Below are positions 29,780 through 38,097 of a stretch of 62,885 bases of DNA, piece by piece (the first letter of the stretch is position 1; each line of letters opens with the position of its first letter). Location of the stretch: NCBI GenBank assembly GCA_002839995.1, contig PGZC01000025.1, forward strand, positions 1 through 62,885. Reading direction: 5' to 3'. Made by a program: the position numbers and the translations under genes. A model generated the notes under the pieces. That model made no database searches and was not told where the DNA came from. It saw nothing but the letters and a program-made list of their open reading frames with translations. Origin of the DNA: Gammaproteobacteria bacterium HGW-Gammaproteobacteria-4 (GTDB taxonomy: Bacteria; Pseudomonadota; Gammaproteobacteria; Xanthomonadales; Xanthomonadaceae).

Positions 29780-31945
29780 TCAGACGCGCTGCACGCTGTT
29801 GACCACGCTCAGCCGCCGCACGCGGCGGATCACATCGGCCAGATGGCGGCGATCGCGCACTTCGATCACGAAATCCATGACCGAAACATTGTCGTCGCGC
29901 TCGCGGTACTCGACGCTGTCGATATTGGCATCGCGCTCGGCGATCGCTGCCGCCACCCGCGCCAGCACACCCGGCTTGTTGTCGACGTCGCAGCGCAGCG
30001 CGGTGTGGTAATCGCCTTCGACATGGCGATCCCAGTCGATCGCGATCAACCGGTCCGGCGTTTTGCGGAACTCGGCAACGTTGCGGCATTCCAGACGATG
30101 CACCACCACGCCCTTGCCCGACGACAGGTAACCCATGATCTCGTCACCGGGTATAGGCCGGCAACAGGCGGCGAATGTGATGACGCCGCGCTCGTTGCCG
30201 CTGACCAGAATCTTCTCGCTGTAACTGCCGTTGAATGCCGATGCCGGCAACGCGCCATCGTCCTTGTCGCGCAGCAAGGTCTGCGCCACCTGTGCGGGCA
30301 TCTTGTTGCCCAGCGCGATGTCGGCCAGGAGTTCCTCCAGCCGGCGATAACGCTGCTCGGCCAGATACTGATCCAACCGCGCCTGACCGACCCGTTCGAG
30401 CGAACTGGAGAACGTTTCCAGCGCGCGATCGAGCATGCGGTGCCCCAACTCCACCGCATCCTCGTGTTCCAGCCGCTTGAGAAAATGGCGGATCGCGGTG
30501 CGCGCCTTGCTCGATACCACGAACTCCAGCCATTGCGGACTGGGTGTGGCCGACGGCGCGGTGATGATCTCGACGGTCTGCCCCGAGCTGAGGCGCGTAT
30601 GCAGCGGTTTGAGCTTGCGATCCACGCGCGCGGCGACTGCATGCGCGCCAACGTCGGTATGCACGGTGAACGCAAAATCCAGCGCGGTGGCGTTGCGCGG
30701 CAACGACAGGATGTCGCCACGCGGCGAAAACAGATAGACCTCGTCGGGAAACAGATCGACCTTGACGTTGTCGAGAAACTCCAGCGACGAACCGGCGTAT
30801 TTTTGCGATTCGAGCAGGTTGCGCACCCAATCATGGGCGCGCGACTGCGCGCTGTTGCCCGAACTCTCGCCGGTCTTGTACGACCAGTGCGCGGCGATGC
30901 CGCGTTCGGCGATCAGATCCATTTCCTCGGTGCGGATCTGCACCTCGATCGGCGAGCCGTACGGCCCGAACAGCACCGTATGCAGCGATTCGTAACCGTT
31001 GGCCTTGGGAATCGCGATGAAATCGCGGAACCGGCCATCAACCGGCTTGTACACCGAATGCACTGCACCGAGCGCGTGGTAACACTGCGCCACGTTCTGC
31101 ACCACCACCCGGAAGCCGAACACATCCATCACCTGGTCGAAGCTTTTCTGCTCCTGACGCATCTTGTTGTAGACGCTCCACGGGCCTTTGATCCGCCCGA
31201 CCAGACGGTGTTCCAGCCCCTCGCTGCTGAGCTTCTGCGCCAGCCGCGCTTCGATCAGCGCCAGCGCCTCGCGCCGCACGACCGGCTCGGCGCGGATGCG
31301 CTTTAGAATCACCGCATGCCGGCGCGGATACAGATTGCGGAACCCCAGATCCTGCAACTCGCCCTTGATCCGGTTCATGCCCAGGCGTTGCGCCACCGGC
31401 GCGTAGATTTCCAGAGTCTCGCGCGCGATCCGCCAGCGCGCCTCGGTGCTCATCGCATCGAGCGTGCGCATGTTGTGCAAGCGGTCGGCAAGCTTGATCA
31501 GAATCACACGCAGATCGCGCGCCATCGCCAACAGCATCTTGCGGAAACTTTCCGCAGCCGCTTCCTGACGGCTGGAAAAACGCAATTGGTCGAGCTTGGT
31601 CACGCCATCGACCAGCTCCGCCACGCTTTCGCCGAACGCGTCGGCAATTTCAGCGCGCGACAGCGGCGTGTCTTCCAGCGCATCGTGCAGTATCGCCGCA
31701 CACAGCGTTTCCTGATCCAGACGCAACTCGGCCAGAATGCTGGCTACCGCGACCGGGTGGGTGATGTAGTCCTCGCCACTCTTGCGCGTCTGCCCGCTGT
31801 GGGCGCTGGCAGCGATGGCGTAGGCGCGGGCGACCTTGCCGATCTGCTCCGCACTCAGGTATTCGGACAGGCGCGCAGCCAGCGCGTCGAAACCATGGAT
31901 GGCTGACGGGTTCTCGACGCTACAGGCGGGCTCGGTTGCAGGCAT
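29780..31945 (-). CDS. spoT: Bifunctional (p)ppGpp synthase/hydrolase SpoT
   Basis: 721 residues. The N-terminal HD hydrolase domain has intact ligands (ITHPVAVA and ILHDALEDT, with the later ADRLHNMRTL). The synthetase domain follows (about 230-340; FGFRVVVQN, NGYESLHTVLFGP, EVQIRTEEMDLIAERGIAAHW), then TGS (VYLFSPRGDILSLPR), a helical/CC region and a C-terminal ACT domain. It makes and degrades the stringent-response alarmone. An intact hydrolase half marks it as SpoT/Rel rather than RelA. The rpoZ-spoT order is the conserved arrangement, with a 115-bp gap from rpoZ. Confidence 0.95.
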   Translation of the reverse strand: MPATEPACSVENPSAIHGFDALAARLSEYLSAEQIGKVARAYAIAASAHSGQTRKSGEDYITHPVAVASILAELRLDQETLCAAILHDALEDTPLSRAEIADAFGESVAELVDGVTKLDQLRFSSRQEAAAESFRKMLLAMARDLRVILIKLADRLHNMRTLDAMSTEARWRIARETLEIYAPVAQRLGMNRIKGELQDLGFRNLYPRRHAVILKRIRAEPVVRREALALIEARLAQKLSSEGLEHRLVGRIKGPWSVYNKMRQEQKSFDQVMDVFGFRVVVQNVAQCYHALGAVHSVYKPVDGRFRDFIAIPKANGYESLHTVLFGPYGSPIEVQIRTEEMDLIAERGIAAHWSYKTGESSGNSAQSRAHDWVRNLLESQKYAGSSLEFLDNVKVDLFPDEVYLFSPRGDILSLPRNATALDFAFTVHTDVGAHAVAARVDRKLKPLHTRLSSGQTVEIITAPSATPSPQWLEFVVSSKARTAIRHFLKRLEHEDAVELGHRMLDRALETFSSSLERVGQARLDQYLAEQRYRRLEELLADIALGNKMPAQVAQTLLRDKDDGALPASAFNGSYSEKILVSGNERGVITFAACCRPIPGDEIMGYLSSGKGVVVHRLECRNVAEFRKTPDRLIAIDWDRHVEGDYHTALRCDVDNKPGVLARVAAAIAERDANIDSVEYRERDDNVSVMDFVIEVRDRRHLADVIRRVRRLSVVNSVQRV

Positions 31946-32060
31946 AAGCGCAGACTACGCGGCCTGAAACGCTGTAGCAACGGGTCGCCCTTCACAAAAC
32001 GCCGGCAAAACAGGCGGCTATACGGCCCACCTTGGATCGATCGACGCGCGCGGCACGGCC

Positions 32061-32357
32061 TTACAGATCGTCGCCGGATTTGAAATCGTCGTCGACCACT
32101 TCCGCCGCCGCCCATTCCAGCGCTTCACGCTCGGCACGCTCGCGCTCGGCTTTCTCGACGGTTTCGATCAGGTTCGAATCGACCTTGCGCGCGGCGATCT
32201 CACGCAACGCCAGCACGGTCGGCTTGTCGTCAACAGGATTATCGACCTGCGGATCGGCGCCACCGGCCAACTGGCGGGCGCGCTTGGATGCCATCAGCAC
32301 CAGATCAAAACGGTTATCGACAACAGCGAGGCAATCTTCAACGGTGATGCGGGCCAT
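32061..32357 (-). CDS. rpoZ: RNA polymerase omega subunit
   Basis: 98 residues, normal for proteobacterial omega. The N-terminus [19 protein letters not shown] and the following [23 protein letters not shown] are diagnostic. Omega aids assembly of the polymerase beta-prime subunit and, where the MARITVED segment is present, contributes to a ppGpp site. It heads rpoZ-spoT-ridA-recG. In related genomes gmk usually lies directly upstream, but here about 2.8 kb of accessory DNA separates them. Confidence 0.96.
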   Translation of the reverse strand: MARITVEDCLAVVDNRFDLVLMASKRARQLAGGADPQVDNPVDDKPTVLALREIAARKVDSNLIETVEKAERERAEREALEWAAAEVVDDDFKSGDDL

Positions 32358-32488
32358 GGGGTCTCCCGTGCGACCCCGGCAGGGATCGCTACGTATCGTC
32401 GAACTGGGGACTGGTGATTATAGCCTGCCACGCGTTTTGGGCACAAGGTCGGCTGATCGGTTGCCGGCTGCGAAGTCGTGGCTGACCC

Positions 32489-32811
32489 GAATGGCACTTA
32501 CTTTAAGCCACACCTTCCTCGGCTCATCATTCCAGCGAAAGCTGGAATCCAGTGACTTCAGGAGCTTGGGCAAGTGCGAAAGGCGCTGGATGCCAGCTTT
32601 CGCTGGCATGACGGCGCCAAGGAACCTCTGAATAAGCCACATCTGGCGTCATTGCGAGCGTTCAAGCCTTTAGCCGCGAGGCCGAAGGCCGTGGCGGGAA
32701 GCAATCCAGTTCTTTGTTTATGGCCTGAAGGCCATGCGGGAATCGTATGCCGCGTCGCTTCGCTCCTCGCAATGACAGCCTGTTCAGAGCATCCCTACGT
32801 AAGTGCCATTC
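32489..32811. mobile_element. 323-bp composite repeat with 13-bp inverted ends
   Basis: The ends GAATGGCACTTAC (32489-32501) and GTAAGTGCCATTC (32799-32811) are perfect inverted repeats. Inside are two further inverted pairs: ATTCCAGCGAAAGCTGGAAT near 32528 with a CCAGCTTTCGCTGG partner near 32590-32606, and TCATTGCGAGCG near 32649 with CGCTTCGCTCCTCGCAATGA near 32756-32775. No transposase or other coding sequence is present, so it looks like a miniature, non-autonomous element or nested elements. Its right end lies in the broken yafQ gene. No clear target-site duplication was found. Confidence 0.65.
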
Positions 32812-32878
32812 GTAGCTGGCCCTTCTGTTCGCGCCGATAGTCCTTTTTGAACCGACTGGTCCACTCAATCGCCCGCAT
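32795..32878 (-). pseudogene. Truncated YafQ-type toxin remnant
   Basis: Starting at an ATG that overlaps the end of the antitoxin gene by 14 bp, the frame reads MRAIEWTSRFKKDYRREQKG, then a few residues, and stops at TAG (32795-32797) after 27 codons. The start resembles YafQ/RelE-type mRNA interferases (SxxFKKDYxRxxK); a full toxin would be about 90 residues. The remaining two thirds, including the catalytic histidines, is gone. The frame runs directly into the 13-bp inverted end of the repeat element, which therefore probably truncated it. Confidence 0.72.
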
Positions 32879-33128
32879 TGAGCGCGTCCAGCAACTCGTC
32901 CACGGTTTCGACACTTGGCAAATTACCAGCCCGCGCTTCCTTCATGGCCGCGATGGTGGTGGCGTTGGGAATCAGCGGCTCAAACGGCAATGCCCCCTCA
33001 CGAGCGACACGGGTCAACAAGAGGCGGAATGCGTCCGATACCGTCAACCCCATCGTGGCCAGGACGACAGCAGCTTCTTCCTTGATGTGCTCGTCGATTC
33101 GAGCACGAACAACGGCATTTGCGGACAT
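32865..33128 (-). CDS. RelB/DinJ family antitoxin
   Basis: 87 residues. The N-terminal ribbon-helix-helix pattern VVRARIDEHIKEEAAVVLATMGLTVSDAFRLLL (about 6-38, quoted in reading order) is characteristic of DinJ. The C-terminal half normally wraps the YafQ toxin. The partner is only a 27-codon remnant overlapping its 3' end, so this is an orphan antitoxin. A perfect 19-bp palindrome 21 bp upstream is a likely autorepression operator. It belongs to the accessory segment between rpoZ and gmk. Confidence 0.88.
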   Translation of the reverse strand: MSANAVVRARIDEHIKEEAAVVLATMGLTVSDAFRLLLTRVAREGALPFEPLIPNATTIAAMKEARAGNLPSVETVDELLDALNAGD

Positions 33129-33148
33129 GGCCTGACCCTTTTGATCGA

Positions 33149-33167
33149 TGGGCTACATTGTAGCCCA
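33149..33167 (-). promoter_or_regulatory. Operator palindrome upstream of the dinJ-type antitoxin
   Basis: TGGGCTACA-T-TGTAGCCCA is a perfect 9+1+9 palindrome. On the minus strand it contains TACAAT, a -10 hexamer, so protein bound here would occlude the promoter. Its location 21 bp before the antitoxin start fits autoregulation by a ribbon-helix-helix antitoxin. Confidence 0.65.
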
Positions 33168-33328
33168 CCCGAACGGCCAACGCCACTTGGTTAGCCGATC
33201 GGTCAGTCGCCCACTCGTAAACCGCCTCGCAACAGATGCGTACCAACGCATTCGACGGGCGCAAAACCTGAGCGCGAAATGCTCCGCAAACCCAGCCACT
33301 GTTGGGCCTCGGCCACGTCGAGTGGCTG

Positions 33329-33360
33329 TCCAACTCCAGACCAGTCCAACTCCAGACCAG
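33329..33360. repeat. Two tandem 16-bp repeats in an otherwise empty gap
   Basis: TCCAACTCCAGACCAG occurs twice in direct succession. The surrounding gap (33168-33518) shows no gene I can support. Confidence 0.7.
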
Positions 33361-33518
33361 CCAATCCATCGCAAGGCAAGGCGTTGCCAACAGCAAGCAT
33401 GCGAGCAGTGCGCAATCCGGGGCGTCGCAAGGAACACACGACAGCGCAGGATCTGTGATTTGGTCAGCGCTTGGCGCACAATAGGACGCGTGCCATGCAC
33501 TGACCCGTCGGAGATGCG

Positions 33519-33791
33519 ATGAACACGAATGCGACTGTGCTGCACGATCGCGATGTGAATTACGGCGTTGATTTTGAAGTGGCGCGCGATGCGTTACTGG
33601 CCCGCGCGGGTAAAGCGTTGCAAGAGTACATGGCACTGCGCGATGATCGCGGGGCAGCACCCGCGGCAATCAGCGCAGCGATGGAACGCTATTGCGCTGC
33701 CCGCAGTAAAGCATTGGCGTTGCGCGTTACCGATGCGGTTGCGATCGAATCGGCTTTGAACGGTACTGCGCAAGCAGTCGGCGAGGCTTGA
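33519..33791 (+). CDS. Small hypothetical protein
   Basis: 90 residues, predicted cytosolic and mostly alpha-helical, Ala-rich, with no membrane segment or signal. I do not recognise a family. GGAG lies seven bases before the ATG, a good ribosome site, and there is no competing open frame of known type on the other strand. It sits in the accessory segment between rpoZ and gmk, next to an antitoxin orphan. Fold hints: helices around 18-45 (VARDALLARAGKALQEYMAL) and 47-80. It could be an antitoxin-like or mobile-segment protein, but that is guesswork. Confidence 0.5.
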   Translation: MNTNATVLHDRDVNYGVDFEVARDALLARAGKALQEYMALRDDRGAAPAAISAAMERYCAARSKALALRVTDAVAIESALNGTAQAVGEA

Positions 33792-34246
33792 GCGACGCGA
33801 TGATCGCCGATCTTGAGCGAGCCGTGATCGCGTCAGAACCGGATCAGCGTCTTTACCGCCCCGCCGTCATTCTCCGACAGCAACCGTGAACACCAAGCCG
33901 AACACATCATCGACTTTGCCTGTCCGTGCAAGGCGCACACCGAGGCGAACCCGTTCGTGGTCGCCGTCGCTGTCGCTTCAGCCTCCGCTACGAGGACTTC
34001 TGGGCGTAGCGCGCAGCACAACCCCTCCCGAACGCGGCGACATGACCCGCACCCAACCGCCATCCGTCACTTTTGGGGCGTGAACCCACGGATGGGTGTT
34101 GCGGTGGTCCCGGGTTTCGCCGCTGCGCGGCTATACCGCGGCACCGGCCCGGGTTGCGCGCGAAGCGCGAACGGGACGACGAGCTGTCGATGCACAAACG
34201 CACACCGCCGCACTCGCGGCGATGCTCGCACGTGGATCATCGCCAG
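33792..34246. other. Gap without a recognisable gene
   Basis: Short frames exist on both strands but none has a ribosome site plus protein-like composition. At 34109-34145 a GGGTTTCGCCGCTGCGCGGC hairpin of the dispersed type seen at 11038 is present. The gap may hold decayed coding sequence. Confidence 0.5.
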
Positions 34247-35065
34247 CTATTCGGCGCCCCTCCAACCCCGCACATTGGCATTGCGGGCAAAGCGCTCGGT
34301 CCAGCTTTCCATATTGCGTTTGGCGTCCTGGACGAACGGGCTGCCGGTCTGCAACCACGAGCCGGGCGCGCGCAACGGCCGCCGGATGTGCAGCAGCAGG
34401 ATGATGCGATCCTCGGCGGTGCGATTCCACACCTCGTGATGACAGGTGTCGTCGAAAATGAAGAACCGGCCGGGCGCCCAATGATGGTGTGTGTCGTTGA
34501 CCGCGATGACGCAGTTGTCGGTGTCGGCGGGAATCTTCAGCCCGAGGTGGCAGGTGATCATGCCTTTGGTCACGCCGTGGTGGCGCGGCAGGTGGGTGCC
34601 GGGTTCGTGCAGCGAAAACATCGCCGAGATCAAACCCGGCACCCGATCCACCAACGCCGCCGTGGCCGGTGCGAATTCGCAATTGGCGTCGATCCGATAA
34701 CCGTATCCCCACAGAAAAAAGGTACGCCACGAACGGCGCCGATCCAGACGCTGATGATCCGGCGAGATGTCGCCAAGCGGCGGGATGTCTTCGCGCAAGC
34801 CCAGAATTGCCAGTGCCTCGTCGTGGATGGCACGCCAGTTGGCCTGCAACGGCTCCGTCCAGGCAAACATCGACGGATCGAACACGTCGCTGTCCTCGAT
34901 CTCGGAGTAGCGCGCCACGATGCGGTTGACCGCATCGCGGATGCGGCGCCCGTAAACATCGACGACATAGCGCATCAGGCTGCGTGCGGGGGTGCGGGGA
35001 GGCGTCCGGTTGAGTGGTCGCGAGTGGCCATCGTGCTGCGGGCCATGGGCAGAAGTACCTTGCAT
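34247..35065 (-). CDS. Aspartyl/asparaginyl beta-hydroxylase family dioxygenase
   Basis: 272 residues. The C-terminal half carries the Fe(II)/2-oxoglutarate double-stranded beta-helix signature of this family: FSLHEPGTHLPRHHGVTKG, CHLGLKIPADTDNCVIAVND and FIFDDTCHHEVWNRT. The histidines in PRHHG and CHHEVWN are the likely iron ligands, and the arginine after EVWN would bind 2-oxoglutarate. Related bacterial enzymes hydroxylate lipid A acyl chains (LpxO) or other small and peptidyl substrates; the substrate here is unknown. The start at 35065 has GGAGGT five bases upstream, decisive over the internal ATG at 34975. It stands alone next to gmk in the accessory segment. Confidence 0.85.
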   Translation of the reverse strand: MQGTSAHGPQHDGHSRPLNRTPPRTPARSLMRYVVDVYGRRIRDAVNRIVARYSEIEDSDVFDPSMFAWTEPLQANWRAIHDEALAILGLREDIPPLGDISPDHQRLDRRRSWRTFFLWGYGYRIDANCEFAPATAALVDRVPGLISAMFSLHEPGTHLPRHHGVTKGMITCHLGLKIPADTDNCVIAVNDTHHHWAPGRFFIFDDTCHHEVWNRTAEDRIILLLHIRRPLRAPGSWLQTGSPFVQDAKRNMESWTERFARNANVRGWRGAE

Positions 35066-35196
35066 ACTCGACCTCCGTCAGTGTCAACGTGAGGTCTTGG
35101 ATTGCCTGTACGCAGATTGGTTCCGATCGGCCGGCTGCGGTTGGCCGGTGTGCCGTTGCGGGCGCACAGGAACAAGCAGCTCACAATGACGGCGAA

Positions 35197-35814
35197 TCAG
35201 CGTTCGCCAAGCAACGCCGCAATCAGGTCGGCGTGGCGTTCGGCCTGCACGGTGCGGCACAGGCGGCGGGCGACGAAGATCGCGCGCAACTCCTGCACTG
35301 CGGTGTCGAAGTCGTCGTTGACCAGCAGGTAGTCGAACTCGCGATGGTGCGACATTTCCTCGTGTGCGGCGGCAAGGCGACGGGCGATCACCTCGTCGCT
35401 GTCCTGGCCGCGCGAACGCAGGCGGCGTTCCAGTTCGGCCCGCGACGGCGGAAAAATGAACACGCTGAGCGCGTCGGGCAGACGCGAGCGCACCTGACGC
35501 GCGCCTTGCCAGTCGATTTCCAGCAACACGTCGATGCCCTGCTCAAGCAAGGGTTCTACCGCAGCGCGGGCGGTGCCATAGCAATTGCCATGCACCTTGG
35601 CATGCTCAAGAAACGCATCCTCGGCCAATTGCCGGTCGAACTCGGCCAGCGAAACGAAGTGGTAGTGCTCGCCCTCGCTTTCGCCGGGCCGCGGCGGCCG
35701 GGTGGTCGATGAAATCGACAGGCGAATCCGCGGCTCCAGCGCCAGCACGGCATTGACCAGGCTCGACTTGCCCGCGCCCGAAGGGGCGGCGACGATCAGC
35801 ACATTGCCGCGCAT
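35197..35814 (-). CDS. gmk: Guanylate kinase
   Basis: 205 residues, normal size. It phosphorylates GMP to GDP. The P-loop APSGAGKSSLVNA starts near residue 9, followed by SISSTTRPPRPGE (GMP binding), EGEHYHFVS, LLEIDWQGARQV and the lid FIFPPSRAELERRL. Start at the ATG at 35814 (MRGNVLIV), preceded by AGGG; an ATG five codons upstream overlaps the yicC stop. It follows yicC, as in many proteobacteria, but rpoZ is displaced by the accessory insertion. Confidence 0.95.
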   Translation of the reverse strand: MRGNVLIVAAPSGAGKSSLVNAVLALEPRIRLSISSTTRPPRPGESEGEHYHFVSLAEFDRQLAEDAFLEHAKVHGNCYGTARAAVEPLLEQGIDVLLEIDWQGARQVRSRLPDALSVFIFPPSRAELERRLRSRGQDSDEVIARRLAAAHEEMSHHREFDYLLVNDDFDTAVQELRAIFVARRLCRTVQAERHADLIAALLGER

Positions 35815-35821
35815 GGCTGCC

Positions 35822-36685
35822 CTATTCAATGTTTTGTACCTGTTCGCGCAGTTGTTCGATCAGCACCTTGAGATCCACCGCAATCTGCGACGTGCGTGCA
35901 TCTACCGATTTGGAGCCCAGGGTGTTGGCCTCGCGGTTGAACTCCTGCAACAGGAAATCGAGCCGGCGGCCAACCGCCTCGCGCAGGCCCAGTATCCGCC
36001 GCGCTTCGTCGAGGTGGCTGTCGAGCCGGTCGAGTTCTTCATCGACATCGAGTTTTTGCAGGCCCAACACCAACTCCTGCTCCAATCGGCCAGAATCGGG
36101 CGCATCGGAAAACTCGGCCAGCCGCGCACGCAAACGCTGATTCAGGGCGTCGCGGATCCGCGGCATCCATTCGCGCACTTTCGCCACATTGCCGCCGATC
36201 GCGTCGATCCGCTCCAGCATGCCCTGTGCCAGCTTTTCGCCCTCGCGCTCGCGTGCCTGCACGAATTGATCGAGACATTGATCGAGCAAAGCCAGCGCCG
36301 CCTCGCACAACGCGCCCTGGTCGGGCCGCGATTCGTCGAGCAGGCCGGGAAAGCGCAGCAATTCGGTCATCTCGATACGCAGCGCCGGCAACTGCACCGT
36401 CAACTCACGGGCAATGTGCCCCAGGCGCTCCAGCATCACCGGGTTGAGCCGCAACTCGCCGCCGCGTGCGCCACCGCCGTTGAGGCGAAAACTCACATCG
36501 ACCTTGCCGCGCGCCAACCGCGCCGACACCTGCTCGCGCAACGCCGGCTCGATCAGGCGCAATTCTTCGGGCAGGCGCACACCCAGTTCGAGAAAGCGAT
36601 GATTGACCGCGCGCAGCTCGCAGGTCAGCGTCCCCCACGGCGTTACCTGCTCGGCGGCGGCAAAAGCCGTCATGCTGCGAATCAT
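35822..36685 (-). CDS. yicC: YicC/YloC family endoribonuclease
   Basis: 287 residues, matching E. coli YicC. The start MIRSMTAFA, the central CELRAVNHRFLELGVRLPEE and the C-terminal DFLLQEFNREANTLGSKS are diagnostic. YicC-type proteins are RNases; in E. coli YicC has been implicated in small-RNA turnover. Start at the ATG at 36685, the invariant family start; the longer upstream frame is antisense to rph. It is divergent from rph with a 64-bp gap and is followed by gmk. Confidence 0.94.
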   Translation of the reverse strand: MIRSMTAFAAAEQVTPWGTLTCELRAVNHRFLELGVRLPEELRLIEPALREQVSARLARGKVDVSFRLNGGGARGGELRLNPVMLERLGHIARELTVQLPALRIEMTELLRFPGLLDESRPDQGALCEAALALLDQCLDQFVQAREREGEKLAQGMLERIDAIGGNVAKVREWMPRIRDALNQRLRARLAEFSDAPDSGRLEQELVLGLQKLDVDEELDRLDSHLDEARRILGLREAVGRRLDFLLQEFNREANTLGSKSVDARTSQIAVDLKVLIEQLREQVQNIE

Positions 36686-36749
36686 GATGTTCCCCGGTGT
36701 TGCCAAGGGTGAATGGTAAACTTTTGCGTTGCCCGATAGGAAATACCTG

Positions 36750-37487
<738 letters not shown>

Positions 37488-37500
37488 TGGAGCCCAAATC

Positions 37501-38097
37501 GTGAAGCTGGTACTCGCCAGCAGCAATGCCGGCAAGCTCGCCGAATTGCGCGAATTGCTCGCCAACACTGGCCTCGACGTGCAGGCGCAGTCAGCGTTCG
37601 GGGTCGGCGATGCGGTCGAATCCGGCGCCAGCTTCATCGAAAACGCGCTGATCAAGGCGCGCCATGCCAGCGCCGCCACCGGTCTGCCGGCACTGGGCGA
37701 CGATTCGGGCCTGCTGGTCGATGCCTTGGACGGCGCGCCGGGCCTGTATTCGGCACGTTATGCCGGCGATCACGGCGATGTGCCGGCCAATAACGCCCTG
37801 CTGTTGCAACGCATGGCCGGCGTGCCCGCGCCCGAACGCCGCGCCCATTTCTACTGCGTGCTGGCCCTGCTGCGTTCGCCAAGCGATCCGCAACCGATCA
37901 TCGCCGAGGGCATCTGGCCCGGCTTCATCCTCGAAGCTCCGCGCGGCGAACGCGGTTTCGGTTACGACCCGCTGTTCTTCGATCCGGCGCAGCAACTCGG
38001 TGCCGCCGAGATGGCGCCGGAGCTGAAAAACCGCATCAGCCATCGCGGCCTGGCGTTGGCCAGCTTGCGCGATCGTCTGCGTGATGCATGGCGCTGA
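37501..38097 (+). CDS. rdgB: XTP/dITP diphosphatase
   Basis: 198 residues. RdgB (HAM1/Ham1p) hydrolyses dITP, XTP and ITP to monophosphates and keeps damaged purines out of DNA. Motifs: LVLASSNAGKLAEL at the N-terminus, SFIENALIKARHA, PALGDDSGLLVDALDGAPG and FGYDPLFFDP, with SHRGLAL near the end. GTG start at 37501, 13 bp after rph. Its end overlaps the hemW start by 10 bp. Confidence 0.95.
   Translation: MKLVLASSNAGKLAELRELLANTGLDVQAQSAFGVGDAVESGASFIENALIKARHASAATGLPALGDDSGLLVDALDGAPGLYSARYAGDHGDVPANNALLLQRMAGVPAPERRAHFYCVLALLRSPSDPQPIIAEGIWPGFILEAPRGERGFGYDPLFFDPAQQLGAAEMAPELKNRISHRGLALASLRDRLRDAWR

Noticed and set aside
32489-32811. Complete insertion sequence
   Set aside because: No transposase frame fits in 323 bp and no target duplication was found.
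33833-34063. Leftward frame ending in a phenylalanine that resembles an outer-membrane protein C-terminus
   Set aside because: The frame is short, lacks a ribosome site and signal, and no beta-barrel pattern can be followed across frames.
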